Of a DNA stretch of 64,000 bases, positions 12,129 through 25,242 are shown piece by piece. The translations under genes and the position numbers were made by a program. The notes beneath the pieces are model-generated. The model was not told the DNA's origin, made no database searches, and worked only from the letters and a program-made list of their open reading frames with translations. The number at the start of each line of letters is the position of its first letter. The stretch's first letter is position 1. Source of the DNA: Allium sativum. Taxonomy: Eukaryota > Streptophyta > Magnoliopsida > Asparagales > Amaryllidaceae. The stretch lies in the NCBI GenBank assembly GCA_030737875.1, contig CM060915.1, positions 629,736,786 through 629,800,785 on the forward strand, read 5' to 3'.

Positions 12129-12515
12129 TCAGATTCCCGAAGTAATTCCAGATAACTCTGGCACATGCACCAGATATCTACAAATGAAAAAGGACTCAGT
12201 GCGTCTAGTGATGTAACACCGGCATTTGGACACGAGCGGGATGCCGATACGCTGTAGGTTCTCATCTATTGGTAAACCCTCATGCAATGTTTTCCACATA
12301 AATAGAGAAACATTCGGCGGAATACGGACATTCCAAATAAAGCTGAAAACAAGGATACAAGGACCAGGCGTCCTGACCGTATCCCACGCGGACTTGAGTG
12401 AGAAAGGATTGCCATTCCAAGTGGTACCATTCCCATAGGCATCCGTTAAGGCCTTCACGGATTGCATACGTTTCCACATCTCACTAGCGTAGGATGGGAT
12501 ACCAATGTAATTCAT
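12129..12515 (-). pseudogene. LINE zf-RVT domain remnant
   Basis: Minus-strand reading with FSLKSAWDTV, FIWNVRIPPNVSLFMWKTL, LPIDENLQRIGIPL and a CRC motif. This pattern is characteristic of the zinc-binding domain that follows reverse transcriptase in plant L1 elements. It overlaps by reading frame with the next segment (12102-11806), implying a frameshift near 12110. Confidence 0.8.
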
Positions 12516-12819
12516 GGCGACTAGTCTACGTTACTTGGCATGGAGAAACGTTGCTCAAAGGGAGTTGTTTGATCTAAACCTCGCCCAAAGCTTATAAGCA
12601 AAGGCCAAACATATGTCCTTAGGATTTCGAATGCCAAGACCTCCCTCACCTTTGGGACGATAGATGATGTTCCAAGAAACCCAATGATGACGAGAAACTT
12701 TGTCCTTGTTGCCTCAAAAAAAGGAAGAGGCCAAAGACTGAAAGGAGTGGAAGAAAGAAGCTATGGGAGTCATAGTAGTAAAGATATGAGATCCCATGGA
12801 GTCAAGGACAAACTTAATG

Positions 12820-13895
12820 AGAACTAGTCTGCCGGCCTGAGAAATGAGGGAAGCATTCCATCTAATAATCTTACCCTAACTTTGTCAGTTAGGGGATTGA
12901 AAATGGCATTGAGCTTCCTACTGCGATATAGCACAATACCAAGATAAGGAAGCGAAAGGGAACTAGCCTTAAAGCCAGAGGTAGACTCGATCCAGGAGGA
13001 TCTTATTAAAGACATGTCTTTAGCTGGATTGAAACAACTTTTGGTGGCATTAACGAGTTTCCCTGAACAACTCTTGTACTGCCTGATAAGACCAAGAAGA
13101 CTACGGATATAACGACGAGAACCATTTATGAAAATGATGATGTCATCAGCGAAAGATAAGGAGGAGATGATAGGGCAAACCCTCGGGATACCGAACTTGT
13201 GAATCTGCCTAGCTATCGTTAGGGAGTGAAGTCCCCTAACAAAAGCCTCTACAACAATAACGAAAAGGGAAGGGGACAGGAGATCCCCTTGCCTTAGATC
13301 TCTACTGGACCAGAAATACCGGTGGTCGAGCCATTAATGAGAACGGAAAACCTATAGCTGGAGATAAGTCTCCAGACAACATCGATAAGGGGTTCTGGGA
13401 AACCGAAAGCCCTAAGGACCTTGATGAAGAACCATGACATGCGGTCGTACGCCTTAGTCATATCAAGCTTGACGACCACGTTAGAGCCTCAAACCTTTTT
13501 GCCAATCTGAGATATCAACTCTTAGGCTAAAAGGACGTTATCAATGATAAGCTGCCCTTTTATGGACCCAGCCTGCGAGGAAGAAATAAGGCGCTCAAAA
13601 ACGGTGCTAGCCTAGTGGTTGGGACATTAGGAATGACCTTGTTAGAGAAGTTACAAAAGTTGATGGGTATGAAATCCGAATTAGAGATAGGATGATAACA
13701 TTTAGAGATGAGAACCAAGTTGGTGGAAGACCAACCAGTAGGGAGATCTTCACCAGAGTAGAAGGACTGGATTGCGAGGCAAAAGCCCGAATGAGTGATA
13801 AGCCACACACTTCTATAAAAAACGCCGTTGAAACCATCTGGCCCACTCGCACTATCCTCGCTTAGAGCAAATACAAAAGCACGTATTTCTTCCAA
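12820..13895 (-). pseudogene. LINE reverse transcriptase domain remnant
   Basis: This part of the LINE holds the non-LTR reverse transcriptase signature blocks in the expected order (SGPDG, KLDMTKAYD, QGDLLSP, FADD, YLG). Reading is lost in several places between 13560 and 13480, around 13290, and between 13130 and 13015, so at least two frameshifts or stops separate the blocks. The KLDMTKAYD and FADD motifs hold aspartates of the catalytic triad, showing that the parent was an active-type enzyme. Confidence 0.85.
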
Positions 13896-13911
13896 GGAAG
13901 GGGGTGATGCT

Positions 13912-16203
13912 TGTTGGATCTAGATTAACCCTGAAGGGGGGTGAATAGGGTTTATTGAATTTTAGCAGGATATTAAACTATGTCACACATCACGGAACGC
14001 AGCAGAAAATAAATGCGGAAAGTATTACACAAGATACTCCCAGCTTCGGTAAAATCTTGCCTACTTCTGCATTCCTAAGGTTTCTACTAGTTAATAGAAC
14101 AGATCCCGCTTACAAGACCATGTCAATTTGCGAACCCCTCACTCCTATTCTAATCCTACACTCAAAACCCTAGACTGATCTAATCCCCTAGATCAGATTT
14201 CCCCAGATTACAATCCCGTAACCTGTAACCCTAGTTTTTATAGACTATAGTAAACTGCCGGTTAACACCCTAACTGGTTCCCCTAGATTTTGCACAACCT
14301 AGAAACTGATTGGACGATTACAATGCAAATTATAAAAATAATACAAAAATTAAAACCCTAGGATTTAAAATAAAACGGTCATCCCCTTTTCAACTGAAAA
14401 AGTTGGCCGGCCCATTTGCTTTTCCTTTATGCCTGATTGTTCCTCTTTCTCTGAAGAAAATAAATGGCGGCTAGGGTTTTAATAAATCCCCAAATCTCGA
14501 TCGTGGATGCTTGAAAAAAGTGGTTCTCTGATGATCATATTCTCATTGGTGTTCTTGACGTTGGATCTGGGACAACTTACGATCGAAAATTGTAAGTGAT
14601 ATGAATTTGATTTCTCTGTTATTCTTTGAAATGATGCTTTTGATTTTCGATCTCTGCCTGTGATGACGTGGTGTAGTTTATATAGGATTTACAATCCTTA
14701 AACAGTTCCCTGATTTCGACCACGTGACTTAGCTGATTTGTTGCTTTCCTCGATTGGATTCTTGCCTTTAAAAAGTTACATGATTGATGATATGAAACCA
14801 GACATGAAAAAAAAACTATATAAATCAGGTCGACTTATTAGTGACTGAATTTTGAAAACTTGCCAAATTAGAAAGCTTCCCCAACAAGATTTGCCAAATA
14901 AAAAATTGAATTTGTTGCCTTGAATGGATAATTACATAATTCATGTGTAACAACATTTGTTGTGTGTTATTCTGCAAATAACTCTCTGATTCATTTCAAA
15001 ATATGTATTCTGAAATTTGGAAATATGTTTTAACCAAAAAGAATTTGTCGAATTGAAATTGTGCCTTGAATGTCTTTCGCGTGATTTTGTAATTCTATGA
15101 AATCCACAATGTGATTTTCCTTTGTTAAATACTAGCAGATATGCACCCCTTACCAAAAATGAATGCATAGAGATTTTTCCACTGTGAATCCATGTTGCCA
15201 AAAATGTGAATGCTTCATTTTTGCCAAACATGTAGCTTAATTGAAACTCATGCATGATTGTTGTGAATCCTTCATTGATATTTTGTCAACTGCTAAGACA
15301 ATTGAAAGTTGAACAATATTGCTTGCCAAAAATTTACTCTTAAATTTGCAGATGCACTCTTTCCAACTTTGACAAATGTAGATTTAAAACATGCTATACA
15401 ATTTTTGGAAATAAACTTTGTCCAAAATTTTCGAAGTCCTTGAAAACCGATTGACACTTGCCAAAAAACAGGAAGTAAATTAAACTGGAAACAGTTAAAA
15501 AAACTTGTTGATAATGGATTGTTTTATGCCAAAACTGTTTACCAATTGCACATGTATCTCTCCTTGTGCACATCTGTTTCTGAGCTAGCTTGTTAAAAAT
15601 CTTCATTACTACTCTATCCCTGTGCACTTATTTGCATACATGGACACCATGTTTGAATGTTTTGTCTTGCTGATCTTTTATCTCTTTGCTTCTTGGCTTG
15701 ATGTTGGCACCTTGTTGTCTCACTGTCCTGTGCAATATTGGATAAGCTGCCTTGACCATTTGAGTCCATGCATTTGTTACTTGTGTTGCATCATGTATTT
15801 GATCCTTGCCATTTTGTACACTTTCACTTTATATGCATGTGCCTATTTATGCTGTGTTGGCTCGAGATGTTGGTTGGACATGTTTTCACATATGTGTTTT
15901 GCTGAACCGTTGTTGTATTGAGCCATTTGACTATTTATACCATGTATTTGTGCATATCCACCCCATTGTTTAAACTGGCTTGATCATACAAATGTCTTCT
16001 GAACTGAGACATGTTGTATTTGCTGCTTGTTCATGCATGTTGATCCTATTTTGGTATTGATATGCTCGACTTGACTTTCTTGTTTTAGTGCTGCCTTGTC
16101 ACCATTTAGTGTACACATGCTTTCATGAACTTGAATGCTGTGTATATTGGCTTGTCATACATGTTGCTGTCCATTATTGACTTTGCTTAACCATATACAC
16201 CTG

Positions 16204-16255
<52 letters not shown>

Positions 16256-17008
16256 TATATGTATATATATATATATGTATGTATATATACACAATAGCGT
16301 GTGTATACATATATCATGCATGTGTAATTCATTTATCAATAGACTGCTACATTGTGTTGTGGCTGTTCAATATCAGCTAGTCTTAACGTTGGTTCTGATC
16401 AGCAAACTAGTGTGGTATGTTGAGGTTGATCAGTGGGTATTAGAAAAATATACATATCAGATCAAGTCATGAAAAATGAAGAGAACGAAATTCTAAGGCA
16501 AATAAAAATAAAAATAAATTTGCTAGAGTATGAAATTATTTCTATTTAAGATTACTGTGTGTGTTTCTGTTTGTGACAGGTATGAAGACTGGACTTTCTG
16601 AAAGCTGTGAAGAAAGAAGACAGAAGACTAATGACAGAAGACAACGGATAAAAGTGTCAATATGTATATGTGAGGATGTATGTATATAAAACAAGTGACT
16701 GAGTGATTCTGTAGTGAGGAACTGCATGAAAAAGTATATGAATTGAATTGTATATCAGTGATGTATTCAAATAGCGGAGTGTAAATCTGTACTATTTAAA
16801 TATTGAAATAAAATATTCTATTCAAATAAAATACTGTGTGAATATTTAAATTTATGTACAGTTGTATTTTATTTAAATAAAATGTTATATTCTTGTCTTT
16901 TGTGTAGTATGCTAGTACAGTTACAAACACATTTAATAATAAAATATATTTGGTTGTTATCATAAAAAAAATCATATAATTGTATATACAACAACGTTAT
17001 ATAAAACA
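13912..17008 (-). repeat. Copia-like 3' LTR (minus copy), 3097 bp
   Basis: On the minus strand it starts TGTTTTATATAACG at 17008 and ends GGTTAATCTAGATCCAACA at 13912. It aligns with 21299-23240 and, reversed, with 23241-25242 plus 39172-40389. It carries a TA-rich microsatellite. Open frames inside it (for example 15622-15921) lie antisense and are not kept. Confidence 0.88.
16206..16300. repeat. (TA)n-rich microsatellite
   Basis: Uninterrupted TA dinucleotides followed by imperfect ATATGTAT runs, inside the 3' LTR of the minus copia-like element. It gives a spurious Ile/Tyr-rich open frame. Confidence 0.92.
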
Positions 17009-17023
17009 ATCTCCCCCTTTTGA
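17009..17023 (-). promoter_or_regulatory. Polypurine tract, minus copia-like element
   Basis: On the minus strand TCAAAAGGGGGAGAT lies immediately before the LTR start at 17008. The plus copy has the same tract before 44862. Confidence 0.88.
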
Positions 17024-19807
17024 TGATGACAAACAAATATTAAGATTTTGAATACAATAAATGTGTTTGAGAGTGAAGAACTGAACTCCCCCTATTTGAA
17101 AGCTCCCCCTACAACAGAAACTCCCCTTATAACTATGCATGAGTGAAAGAATGAAAATTGAATTGAATGAATTTTCAAAATTAATATATTTATAAAAATA
17201 TTCACTTATAAATCAAAATCTCAATCCATTCTTCCCCTTTCGTTATCATCAAAACGATATAGAATTCAAAATATATATATGAAAAATGATTAACAAATAC
17301 AATATCAGCTTAAGAGGAAGAACGGTCATCATAAATCACAATCAGCCAAACAAAAATCATAATATTATGAGAACAGGTGGCATATTTCACATTGTAGAGA
17401 ATGACGGATTTACAATGAATTTTATATAAAATGGATAGAGTTATAAAAATATGATTTCGAATTATTTTCAAAAGAATTTTGTAAAATTGGGCACAAAAAC
17501 AACAGTGATTGATTTGGGCTATAATTAATAATTCAGTTTAAGTGACAAAATTGTATAATATCAAAACCCAATAGCTATCAATCAACAAATCATAATACTT
17601 CATAAGATTTCAACACATTTCATAGATTAGAACATGGATTGGTAGGCTGGTTTTTACATACCAAGGAGAATTTCATATAAATTTATTTAGCAATTTAGTC
17701 ATTTTTCTTTTTCTTTTATTTAAGAGCACACTGACCACGCATAACCAGAGCTTGGATTTTTAAATGAGGTCAGTCGCAGCTTAAATTATAAGTAATCTCT
17801 TAACCATGCATAACCAGAGCTTGAATTTTTAAATGAGGTTAGAGAAACACTTATGAGTATTATATTTTTATTATTTTCAGTTTCAAAATAAAAAACTCCT
17901 CGGTATATAAAACCAATATGGATGATAGAAATGTGATAGGTACAGAAATGATTTGTGAAATAAATTTCTAAATTAATCATATTACGAAATATAAACAACT
18001 GTACCGAGATCATTGAAAATTTTCAATTATCACTAATTCTGAATAATAATATAACCACAATTTCATCATAAATATTTTCACTGTTTATTCAAGATGATTT
18101 TTAAAAAATAATAATTAAACTCTCCACATTAATATAAAATCATGATGGCTGACAGAATGATGATAGATAAAGGAGATGGTCATGAAATAATTTCCAATTC
18201 AAAGATATTATAATAAATGTTCAACAATCATGAGACACTAAATAAAATCTCCTCTTGTTTTGAAATATACTGCAGTCACAATTCATCATAATTTCAAAAT
18301 ATAATAATAATTTTGATGAATTACAAATACATTTCAATTTGGATATTGATTTCAATTTTTGAATGAATAATCAATTAGTAATTTTAAAATTGAAAATCAA
18401 TTACAAGAGGGACATGAAGATCTATACAAAGCAAGTGGGATAAGAATATACATAAGAATTCAATACTTCTGATACCAATTGGTGTCTCTATTAATGAGGA
18501 TTGTAACAAGACACCGGAGAAAAACCAGGATATTTCACACAGAAGAAATTTAAGCCCAAAGTCCAAGCAGAAAAAAAACAACATATTTAGCACATTTATC
18601 AAAGCAGCAGATAGATTAAAACAAGCAATTATCTAAGATCAATATCAGAGCAGCACAAAACTAGTTTCAAAGCAGACTTGTCAAGCTGATGGTCACATAA
18701 GATGATTCATGATCCAAGATTAAAAAATGCTGTTTTATTTGAAATCATTTGAGGAAATATAAAAATCTCAAGATTCAATGAATCAATCACACCAGATTAT
18801 AAACTTCAGATCCAAGATATATGTGTGATTCAATAAATCAATAATTTCAAATGATTTTAAACAAACAAATATTCAAATCAAATAATCATGAAAAAACAAC
18901 GAGTTTCATAGACCATTTTTCAAAAGAATTTTTCAAATTATTTCTGACAAGTACAAGAGTAATTTCAGATCATTTACATCAAGCTTGAGAGATATTCATG
19001 ATCCAGAAAAATAAAATAATTTATTTGAAATCACTTGAATCAATGTCAAGTGTTGGGATATAATGAACCAGTCACACAAGATTGATAATTTTAAATGTAA
19101 GAGGTATGTGATATTCAAAATATCGAGAATTTTAGTTGATTTCAAACAAACAAATTTTAACTATAATGATCATGAATAAAGATGAATTTCAAGATGTATC
19201 ACTGATTCAAGACAAATCAAAATATCCAAGCCAATCTAAAAAATAATGAAATTATCACAACTGATAAATAGCAAAGTGCTGTAATGCATATAATATTTCA
19301 TGCTTTTCTAAAATGGATTAGAAGAGACTCAAAACAATATAAATGTGTGAAATTTCACTAAATATTCAAATCTTTGAAAATTTAGAATTCAAATCAACAG
19401 TGTTCAGAATATGACAAGAATACATCAACACTGTTATGAATTCAGAAAACAAACTTCAAAACAATTGCAGATATTTACAAGTTTAAATTCAAGATCTGGA
19501 AAATATTAAAATCATTAGAGTTTATTCAAAAGAAGCAAATTTCCAAAAAAATATGAATTCTGCAATTGGAAGTTAATGAAGCCCATTACAATCAGTGACA
19601 AATCAGACCAAAAAATGGAAGGGGTAGAAGGAGAAATACAAAAGAAAATATTTACGAAGATGAGTTTAGAGGTCATACCTGAATCGATGTAAACCAGAAT
19701 CTCTAACTTATTAGTCTTGGCTAAGGAACTGTGAATGATTACAGAAGTATTGAGCAGCTTGAAACCAAATCTCTTTTGCCTAGCAGTTCCTCAGCCTCCT
19801 CCGGTAC
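17024..19807 (-). other. Non-coding spacer of the minus copia-like element
   Basis: About 2.8 kb of AT-rich DNA between the gag remnant and the polypurine tract, in the place where pol would be. It is alignable in reverse to 41886-44846 of the plus copy. No long open frame or known motif is seen. A tandem duplication of about 70 bp lies at 17725-17850 (CATAACCAGAGCTTG occurs twice) and is kept in the plus copy at about 44025-44125. Confidence 0.7.
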
Positions 19808-21261
19808 CTAACAGTTTAGAGAATCGAGTGGTCTAACAAAATTAGTAAAACCACTCATAGTTTTGTTAACATCTTTTGGTACCCAAATCTGTTTGTATAA
19901 CAACCCATTCGAATCTATCTTTGTGCCTTTAGGAACCCAAACTTGATTGAATTTAGACAAATCCACTTTACTTCTTTTTTGGCTCCAAAATGGATAAAAT
20001 AGATTGTTATCACACAAATTCTTGTCTTGTTTGTGATTCAAAAAACTTTTGGAATTCTCAGAGTTCAAGGTTTCAGAATGACCCATCTTGAAGCAATTTA
20101 AAGGATTTTTAAAATCACAAGAATTTAGTTTTTCAAAAACATTGTTTTTTCCAAAACCAAGATAATTTTTATTACCAGAAGAAAATCAATTTTTCAACAA
20201 CATATTCAAAGATTTTTAACTAGTTGAAAAACATTTCAAACTCAATTCAAGATTGTTAATTTTGGATTTAAGATCGTAATTTTCTTTCATCAGATTTGAA
20301 GAACGATTAATGCTGATCTTTCTCCTTTCAGTATCATTCTGTTTCAAAATCAAATTTTCGTTTTCAAGCAGTTCAATTTTGGTCTTGGATTCAAAAATTT
20401 CGGATTGAAACTGAATTTGTATTTCATGTTGTTGTTTCTTAGAGCACTTGAATTTTTCATTCTCCTTTTCAAGCTCTTTCAAAATGGATTCAGTTTTCAA
20501 TAAGCTTTCTTTTTCAAACATTTCAGATTTTGAGATTTTAGACATCTTAAGATTTTCAAATTTGTTTTACAAAAGATTGTTTGTACTTTCAAGCTCGATC
20601 TTGTTCTCTTTTAGAATAAGAATTTCATTTTCAAGCTTTTGAATAATTTTATTTAGATGAACAAGATTGTTTTCCAAATTTAATATTTTTTTTTGCAATC
20701 AGAGTTTGAAGAATTTTTAGAGCATTCAAGTTTTGTTTCCAAATCATTAATTCTGCTGGTCAACTCAAGATTTTTAGAATCCAGAAATTTGTTTTTAGAT
20801 TGAAGTTTATCAATAGATTTAGTCAAATCAATGCACATATAAACTAAATCTTCGTATGAGAAATTTCAGTTTCAGCATCTGTTGAATCTCCACTGTTTGA
20901 TCTATCTGTTTCTCCTTCTAAGCATTGATCTGAATCTGAGTTGACAATTGGGGGTTTTGAGCAGTTGTCAGATTTTCCATACAGCGCATCGAGAGTTCTC
21001 CAGATATCCTACGTAGTTAAACAAAGCGATGTATGAATAAACTGTTCAGTACTAAGATAATCAAATATGATATTCAAAGCATGAGTATTGAAAATAATCT
21101 AACATATCAATCCTATTGATAACAATATTGCAACAGTTAAGATTAACATATTTTAAATGAAATTTTATTTTGGATTTCCATTTTAAAATATCTGTTCCAT
21201 TGAAAATAGTTGGAGATGAACTAGACAGACTCTTAGATGGTTGACAACTAGGATGACCCAT
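19808..21261 (-). pseudogene. Broken copia-type gag (minus copy)
   Basis: Starts (minus) at ATG 21261 with MGHPSCQPSKSLSSSSPTIF, then the UBN2-like gag segment FNGTDILKWKSKIKFHLKY. Downstream come a coiled-coil-rich region (20545-20216; heptad-like Lys/Glu/Leu) and a C-terminal part (20086-19808) with two IWVPK motifs and FVRPLDSLNC before the stop at 19808. Frameshifts and stops fall around 21060, 20550 and 20220-20090. The IWVPK repeats and coiled coil resemble Gag of the SIRE/Maximus copia lineage. The gene would package element RNA. This copy cannot make a full protein. Confidence 0.78.
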
Positions 21262-21284
21262 GACTCTAGAGTTAAAAATAACCT

Positions 21285-21296
21285 GCTCTGATACCA
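21285..21296 (-). promoter_or_regulatory. Primer binding site, minus copia-like element
   Basis: TGGTATCAGAGC on the minus strand, two bases inside the 5' LTR end at 21299. It is complementary to initiator methionine tRNA. Confidence 0.92.
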
Positions 21297-21298
21297 CT

Positions 21299-23240
21299 TG
21301 TGGGATCTAGATTAACCCTAGAGGGGGGAGAATAGGGTTTATTGAATTTTAACATGATATTAAAATAAATCATAGATCACAAAATGCAGCAGAAAATAAA
21401 TGCAGAAAGTAAATGACACAAGATATACCCAGCTTCGGCAAAATCTTGCCTACTGCTGCATTCCTAAGGTTTCTACTAGGTAAAAGAACAGATCCCGCTT
21501 ACAAGACCATGTAAACTCGCGAACGCCTCATTCTAATCCTATGCTCAAAACCCTAGTCTGGTCTAATCCCCTAAATCAGATTTCCCCAGATTACAGCCCC
21601 GTAACATGTAACCTTTGTTTTTACAGACTCTAGTAAACTACCAGTTAACACCCTAATTAGTTCCCCTAGATTTTACAGAACCTAGATACTGATTGGACAA
21701 TTACAATTCAAATATAAAAACAATACAAAAATAAAAACAAAAATTAAAACCCTAGGATTAAAAATAAAAGGGTCATCCCCTTTTCAATTGAAAAAGTTGG
21801 TCGGCCCATTTGTATTCCTTTATGCCCGACTGTTCCGCTTTTTCTGGAGAAAATAAACAGCGACTAGGGTTTTAATAAATCCCGGAATATCGATTGTGTA
21901 TGCTTAAAAAAATGGTTCTTTAATGATCGTATTCTCGTTGATGTTCTTGACGTTGGATCTGGGACAACTTGCGATCAAAAATTGTAAGTGATATAAATTT
22001 GATTTCTCTGTTGTTCTTTGAAATGATGCTTTTGGTTTTTGATCTCTGCTTGTGATGATGTGGTGTAGTTTATATGGGATTTACAATCCTTAAACAGTTC
22101 TCTGATTTCGACTATGTGACCTGGCTGATTTATTGCTTTCCTCGATTGAATTCTTGCCTTTAAAAAGTTGCGTGATTGATGATATGAAACCAGACATGAA
22201 AAAAACTCTATGAACTAGGTCGACTTATTTGTGATTGAATTTTGAAAACTTGCCAAATTAAAAAAGTTCCCCAAGAAGATTTGCCAAATAAAAAATTCAA
22301 TTTGTTGCCTTGAATGGATAATTCCATAATTCATGTGTAATAACATTTTCCATGTGTTATTCTGCAAATAACTCTCTGATTCATTTCCAAATATGTATTC
22401 TGAAATCTGGAAATATGTTTTACCTAAAAAGAAACTGTCGAATTGAAAATATGCCTTGAATTTCTCTTGCGTGATTTTGTAATTCTCTGAAATCCACAAT
22501 GCGATTTTCCCTTGCTAAATACTAGCAGATATGCACCCCTTACCAAAAAATGAATGCATAGAGATTTTTCCATGGTGAATTCATGTTGCCAAAAATGTGA
22601 ATGCTTCATTTTTGCCAATCAGGTAGCTTAATTGAAACTCATGCTTGATTGTTGTGAATCCTTCATTGATGTTGTGTCATTTGCTAAGACAATTGAATGC
22701 TGCACAATATTGCTTGCCAAAAATTTACTCTTAAATTTGCAGATGCACACTTTCCAAGTTTGACAAATGTAGATTTAAAACATTCTATATTATTTATGGA
22801 AATAAACTTTGCCCAAAATTTTCGAAGTCCTTGAAAACAGATTGACACTTGCCAAAAACCAGGAAGTAAATTAAACTGGAAATAGTTTAAAAAAAACTTG
22901 TTGAAAATGAATTGTTTTATACCAAAACTGTTTACCAATTGCACGTGTATCCCTCCTTGTGCACATCAGTTTCTGAGCTTGCTTGTTAAAATCTTCATTA
23001 CTACTCTATCCCTATGCACTTATTTGCACACATGGACACCAAGTTTGAATGTTTTGTCTTGCTGATCTTTCATCTCTTGGCTTCTTGGCTTGATGTTGGC
23101 ACCTTGTTGTCTCACTGTCCTGTGCAATATTGGATAAGCTTCCTTGACCATTTGAGTCCATGCATTTGTAACTTGTGACGCACCATATATTTGAGCCATG
23201 CCATTTTGTACACTTTAACTTTGTATGCACATGCCCATTT
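21299..23240 (-). repeat. Copia-like 5' LTR (minus copy), 3' two-thirds
   Basis: Aligns with the first 1.94 kb (in + coordinates) of the 3' LTR from 13912. Its right border falls exactly where TGTTGTATATAACGCAG starts on the plus strand. In the intact 3' LTR the matching place (about 15854) continues without a break, so the border is an insertion point. CATTT (23236-23240) is the candidate target duplication. Confidence 0.87.
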
Positions 23241-25242
23241 TGTTGTATATAACGCAGTTGTATACACAAATATATGATTTTTGTTTGATGATAACAACCA
23301 AATATATATTGTTATAAATGTGTTTGTTATTGTACTGTTTCATATTTTCATCACAGGCTGGAGTATAATATTTATATTTAAATAGAATACGACTGTACAA
23401 ACATTCATATATTCATATAGTATTTTATTTAAATTGGAATTATATTTCAAATATTCAAACATTCAAACAGTATAACCTTTTATAACTCCACTATTTGAAT
23501 ACACCACTGATATACGTTTCGTTTCATTCACATTCACATAACATTGTAGTTGTATATAAACTAAATATGATAGACAAATTTGTTTGAACACAGGACTGAA
23601 CTCAATAAAATGATATTTTATTTCAATTAACTTTGTTTATTACAAATGTCAGTACAATATTCTTTTTCTATTCATCAGCTCCTCACTACAGTTCACTCAA
23701 CACTCATTTTTATATTTATAGACTTATACATTCACTGACACTTATTTATACATTGTTCCAGTCTTCTGTCTTCAGCTTCTATCTTCATAGCTAAGTGTCA
23801 GTTCAGTCACCACCTGCTTACCTGTCACATACAGAAACACACACAGTGTACATTGCAATAGAAATAAAACTAAATTCATGTGAATATAAATTTTATTTTA
23901 AAATTTTATTTGCCCCAGATTTCTGGTGTGTTTCTCATCATTTTTCATGACTTGATCTGATTTATCTATGACTAGACAACTTGTGATATCCACAGTGAAA
24001 CACTGTAAATACCACAAGGCAGCCAGTTTATATATGTACAGGGACGGAATTTTTGTTTTGATCGACTGCAAATACACACTTATATAAATATACACATGTG
24101 CACTGCCTCGCCAATCAGTGTGCAACTGAGGAGTAGCCACGTGGACCATCTCGACTCAGTGCAACAATAATCAATATGGTCGAGGCAACCCAAAAACACC
24201 AATGTGATCAAAACCACATTTTTTCAAGTCAACTCATTTATACAACAAGTTTCAACTGCAAGTGTAAATATTCAAGTGAAAAGAATAAATCAACATGCAC
24301 AAACAAAAACTGGACAGTTTAACAGCATGGTTGAGTATGCTCACATGCAAGTGAAGATCAGTTCAAGTGAAGATCACAGCAAAATCATACAAGATCAGAT
24401 CAATAAAGATGTAAACAGCCAACACAAATGGAAGTGCAAATAATTTCAGATCAGGCAACTCAAGTGATCATGGAAAAATACAAAGGAAAGCAAACTAAGT
24501 GTGGTCAAAACAGCTAAACTAATGTTCAGTACAACATCATAGTTCATATATGAAAGCAATGCACAAGTACAAAGCATGGTGGAGCAGGTGTATTGTGCTC
24601 TAGCTAAGAAAATCATGGTTCACTGAAGAATGTCAATGTTCAACAATGCAGCAGTATGGAGAACCACACAAATGCATGATTCACACAAACATAGTCAAGC
24701 ACTGCAGCTCAATGGACTGTATTCACACACACAACAAATGCATGGTGCAGGAAAACAGATAATGTGTGTGCAGAGTGCAACGGCATCAGTATGAAAGCCA
24801 AGCTCAAGTTCAAATTTCAAGTGTGGACAAAATGGTATATGCATCATATACTAATGGTCCAAACAGTGATAGTTTAACATGTGCTAAAGTGGTCGAGCAG
24901 AAGACAAGTGAAAATGGATAAGCTCATATATGTATATGAAGTATTGCATGGATATAGACCAAAATATGAAGAGATTCAGCATAAAAACACACAAGTCCAC
25001 ATAGCAGCATAGCAAATATCATCAAGGTAATCTCAGCATTGAATCAATTTTTTTTAGACGTTTAATCATGCAATTCAAATGAAGGAAACAAATTAGGAAT
25101 ATTTGGCAAACCTACTTTTCTGCACTGGACAAAAGTTTTTTTTTGGAAAGTTTTAATTCACAGTGGGACAAACATTTGACAAAGTCAAGGATTGAACACA
25201 TTTTGATTGGGAAGTTACTTCAATAATTTTCAGTTTTGAATT
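23241..25242 (+). repeat. Copia-like 5' LTR (plus copy), first part
   Basis: Starts TGTTGTATATAACGCAG and matches 44862 onward with scattered differences and short indels. It is interrupted at 25242 by E2. The open frame at 24204-24443 is not supported by the homologous LTR. Confidence 0.88.
25238..25242 (+). repeat. E2 target-site duplication, left
   Basis: GAATT immediately before E2's TGTAATAACCC. The identical GAATT follows E2's last base at 39167-39171. Confidence 0.88.

Larger units (their letters stand above)
11800..13911 (-). pseudogene. Degraded L1-like LINE (non-LTR retrotransposon) ORF2, 3' half
   Basis: Minus-strand remnant of a plant LINE polyprotein, broken by stops and frameshifts. 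Read from 13895 downward: reverse transcriptase fingers with ASGPDGFNGVFYRSVW (13895-13560); palm motif with VVKLDMTKAYDRMSW (13479-13294); a stretch with LRQGDLLSPSLF and the catalytic F-A-D-D (codons at 13153-13142); the LPYLGIVL region (13015-12824); then a zf-RVT-like zinc-binding domain (12515-12129) with FSLKSAW, PPNVSLFMWK and a C-R-C motif. A last segment (12102-11806) has ICWRIWCSKNKAVFDE, typical of the linker before RNase H. The upstream half is missing because the copia-like element is inserted at 13912. It is not functional. Confidence 0.85.
13912..23240 (-). mobile_element. Copia-like non-autonomous LTR retrotransposon, minus strand (5' LTR split)
   Basis: Structure in + coordinates: 3' LTR 13912-17008, polypurine tract next to 17009, internal region 17009-21298 with a gag remnant at its far end, primer site 21285-21296, 5' LTR 21299-23240. 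The 5' LTR stops after 1942 bp, where a plus-strand copy of the same family begins; about 1.15 kb of it must lie beyond that insertion. No protease, integrase, reverse transcriptase or RNase H sequence is visible, so this is a large non-autonomous derivative. It is inserted in the LINE; the left flank ATGCT (13907-13911) is the candidate target duplication. Confidence 0.87.

Noticed and set aside
20216..20545. Separate coiled-coil protein gene
   Set aside because: It is the middle of the broken copia-type gag, matching 40900-41350 of the plus copy.
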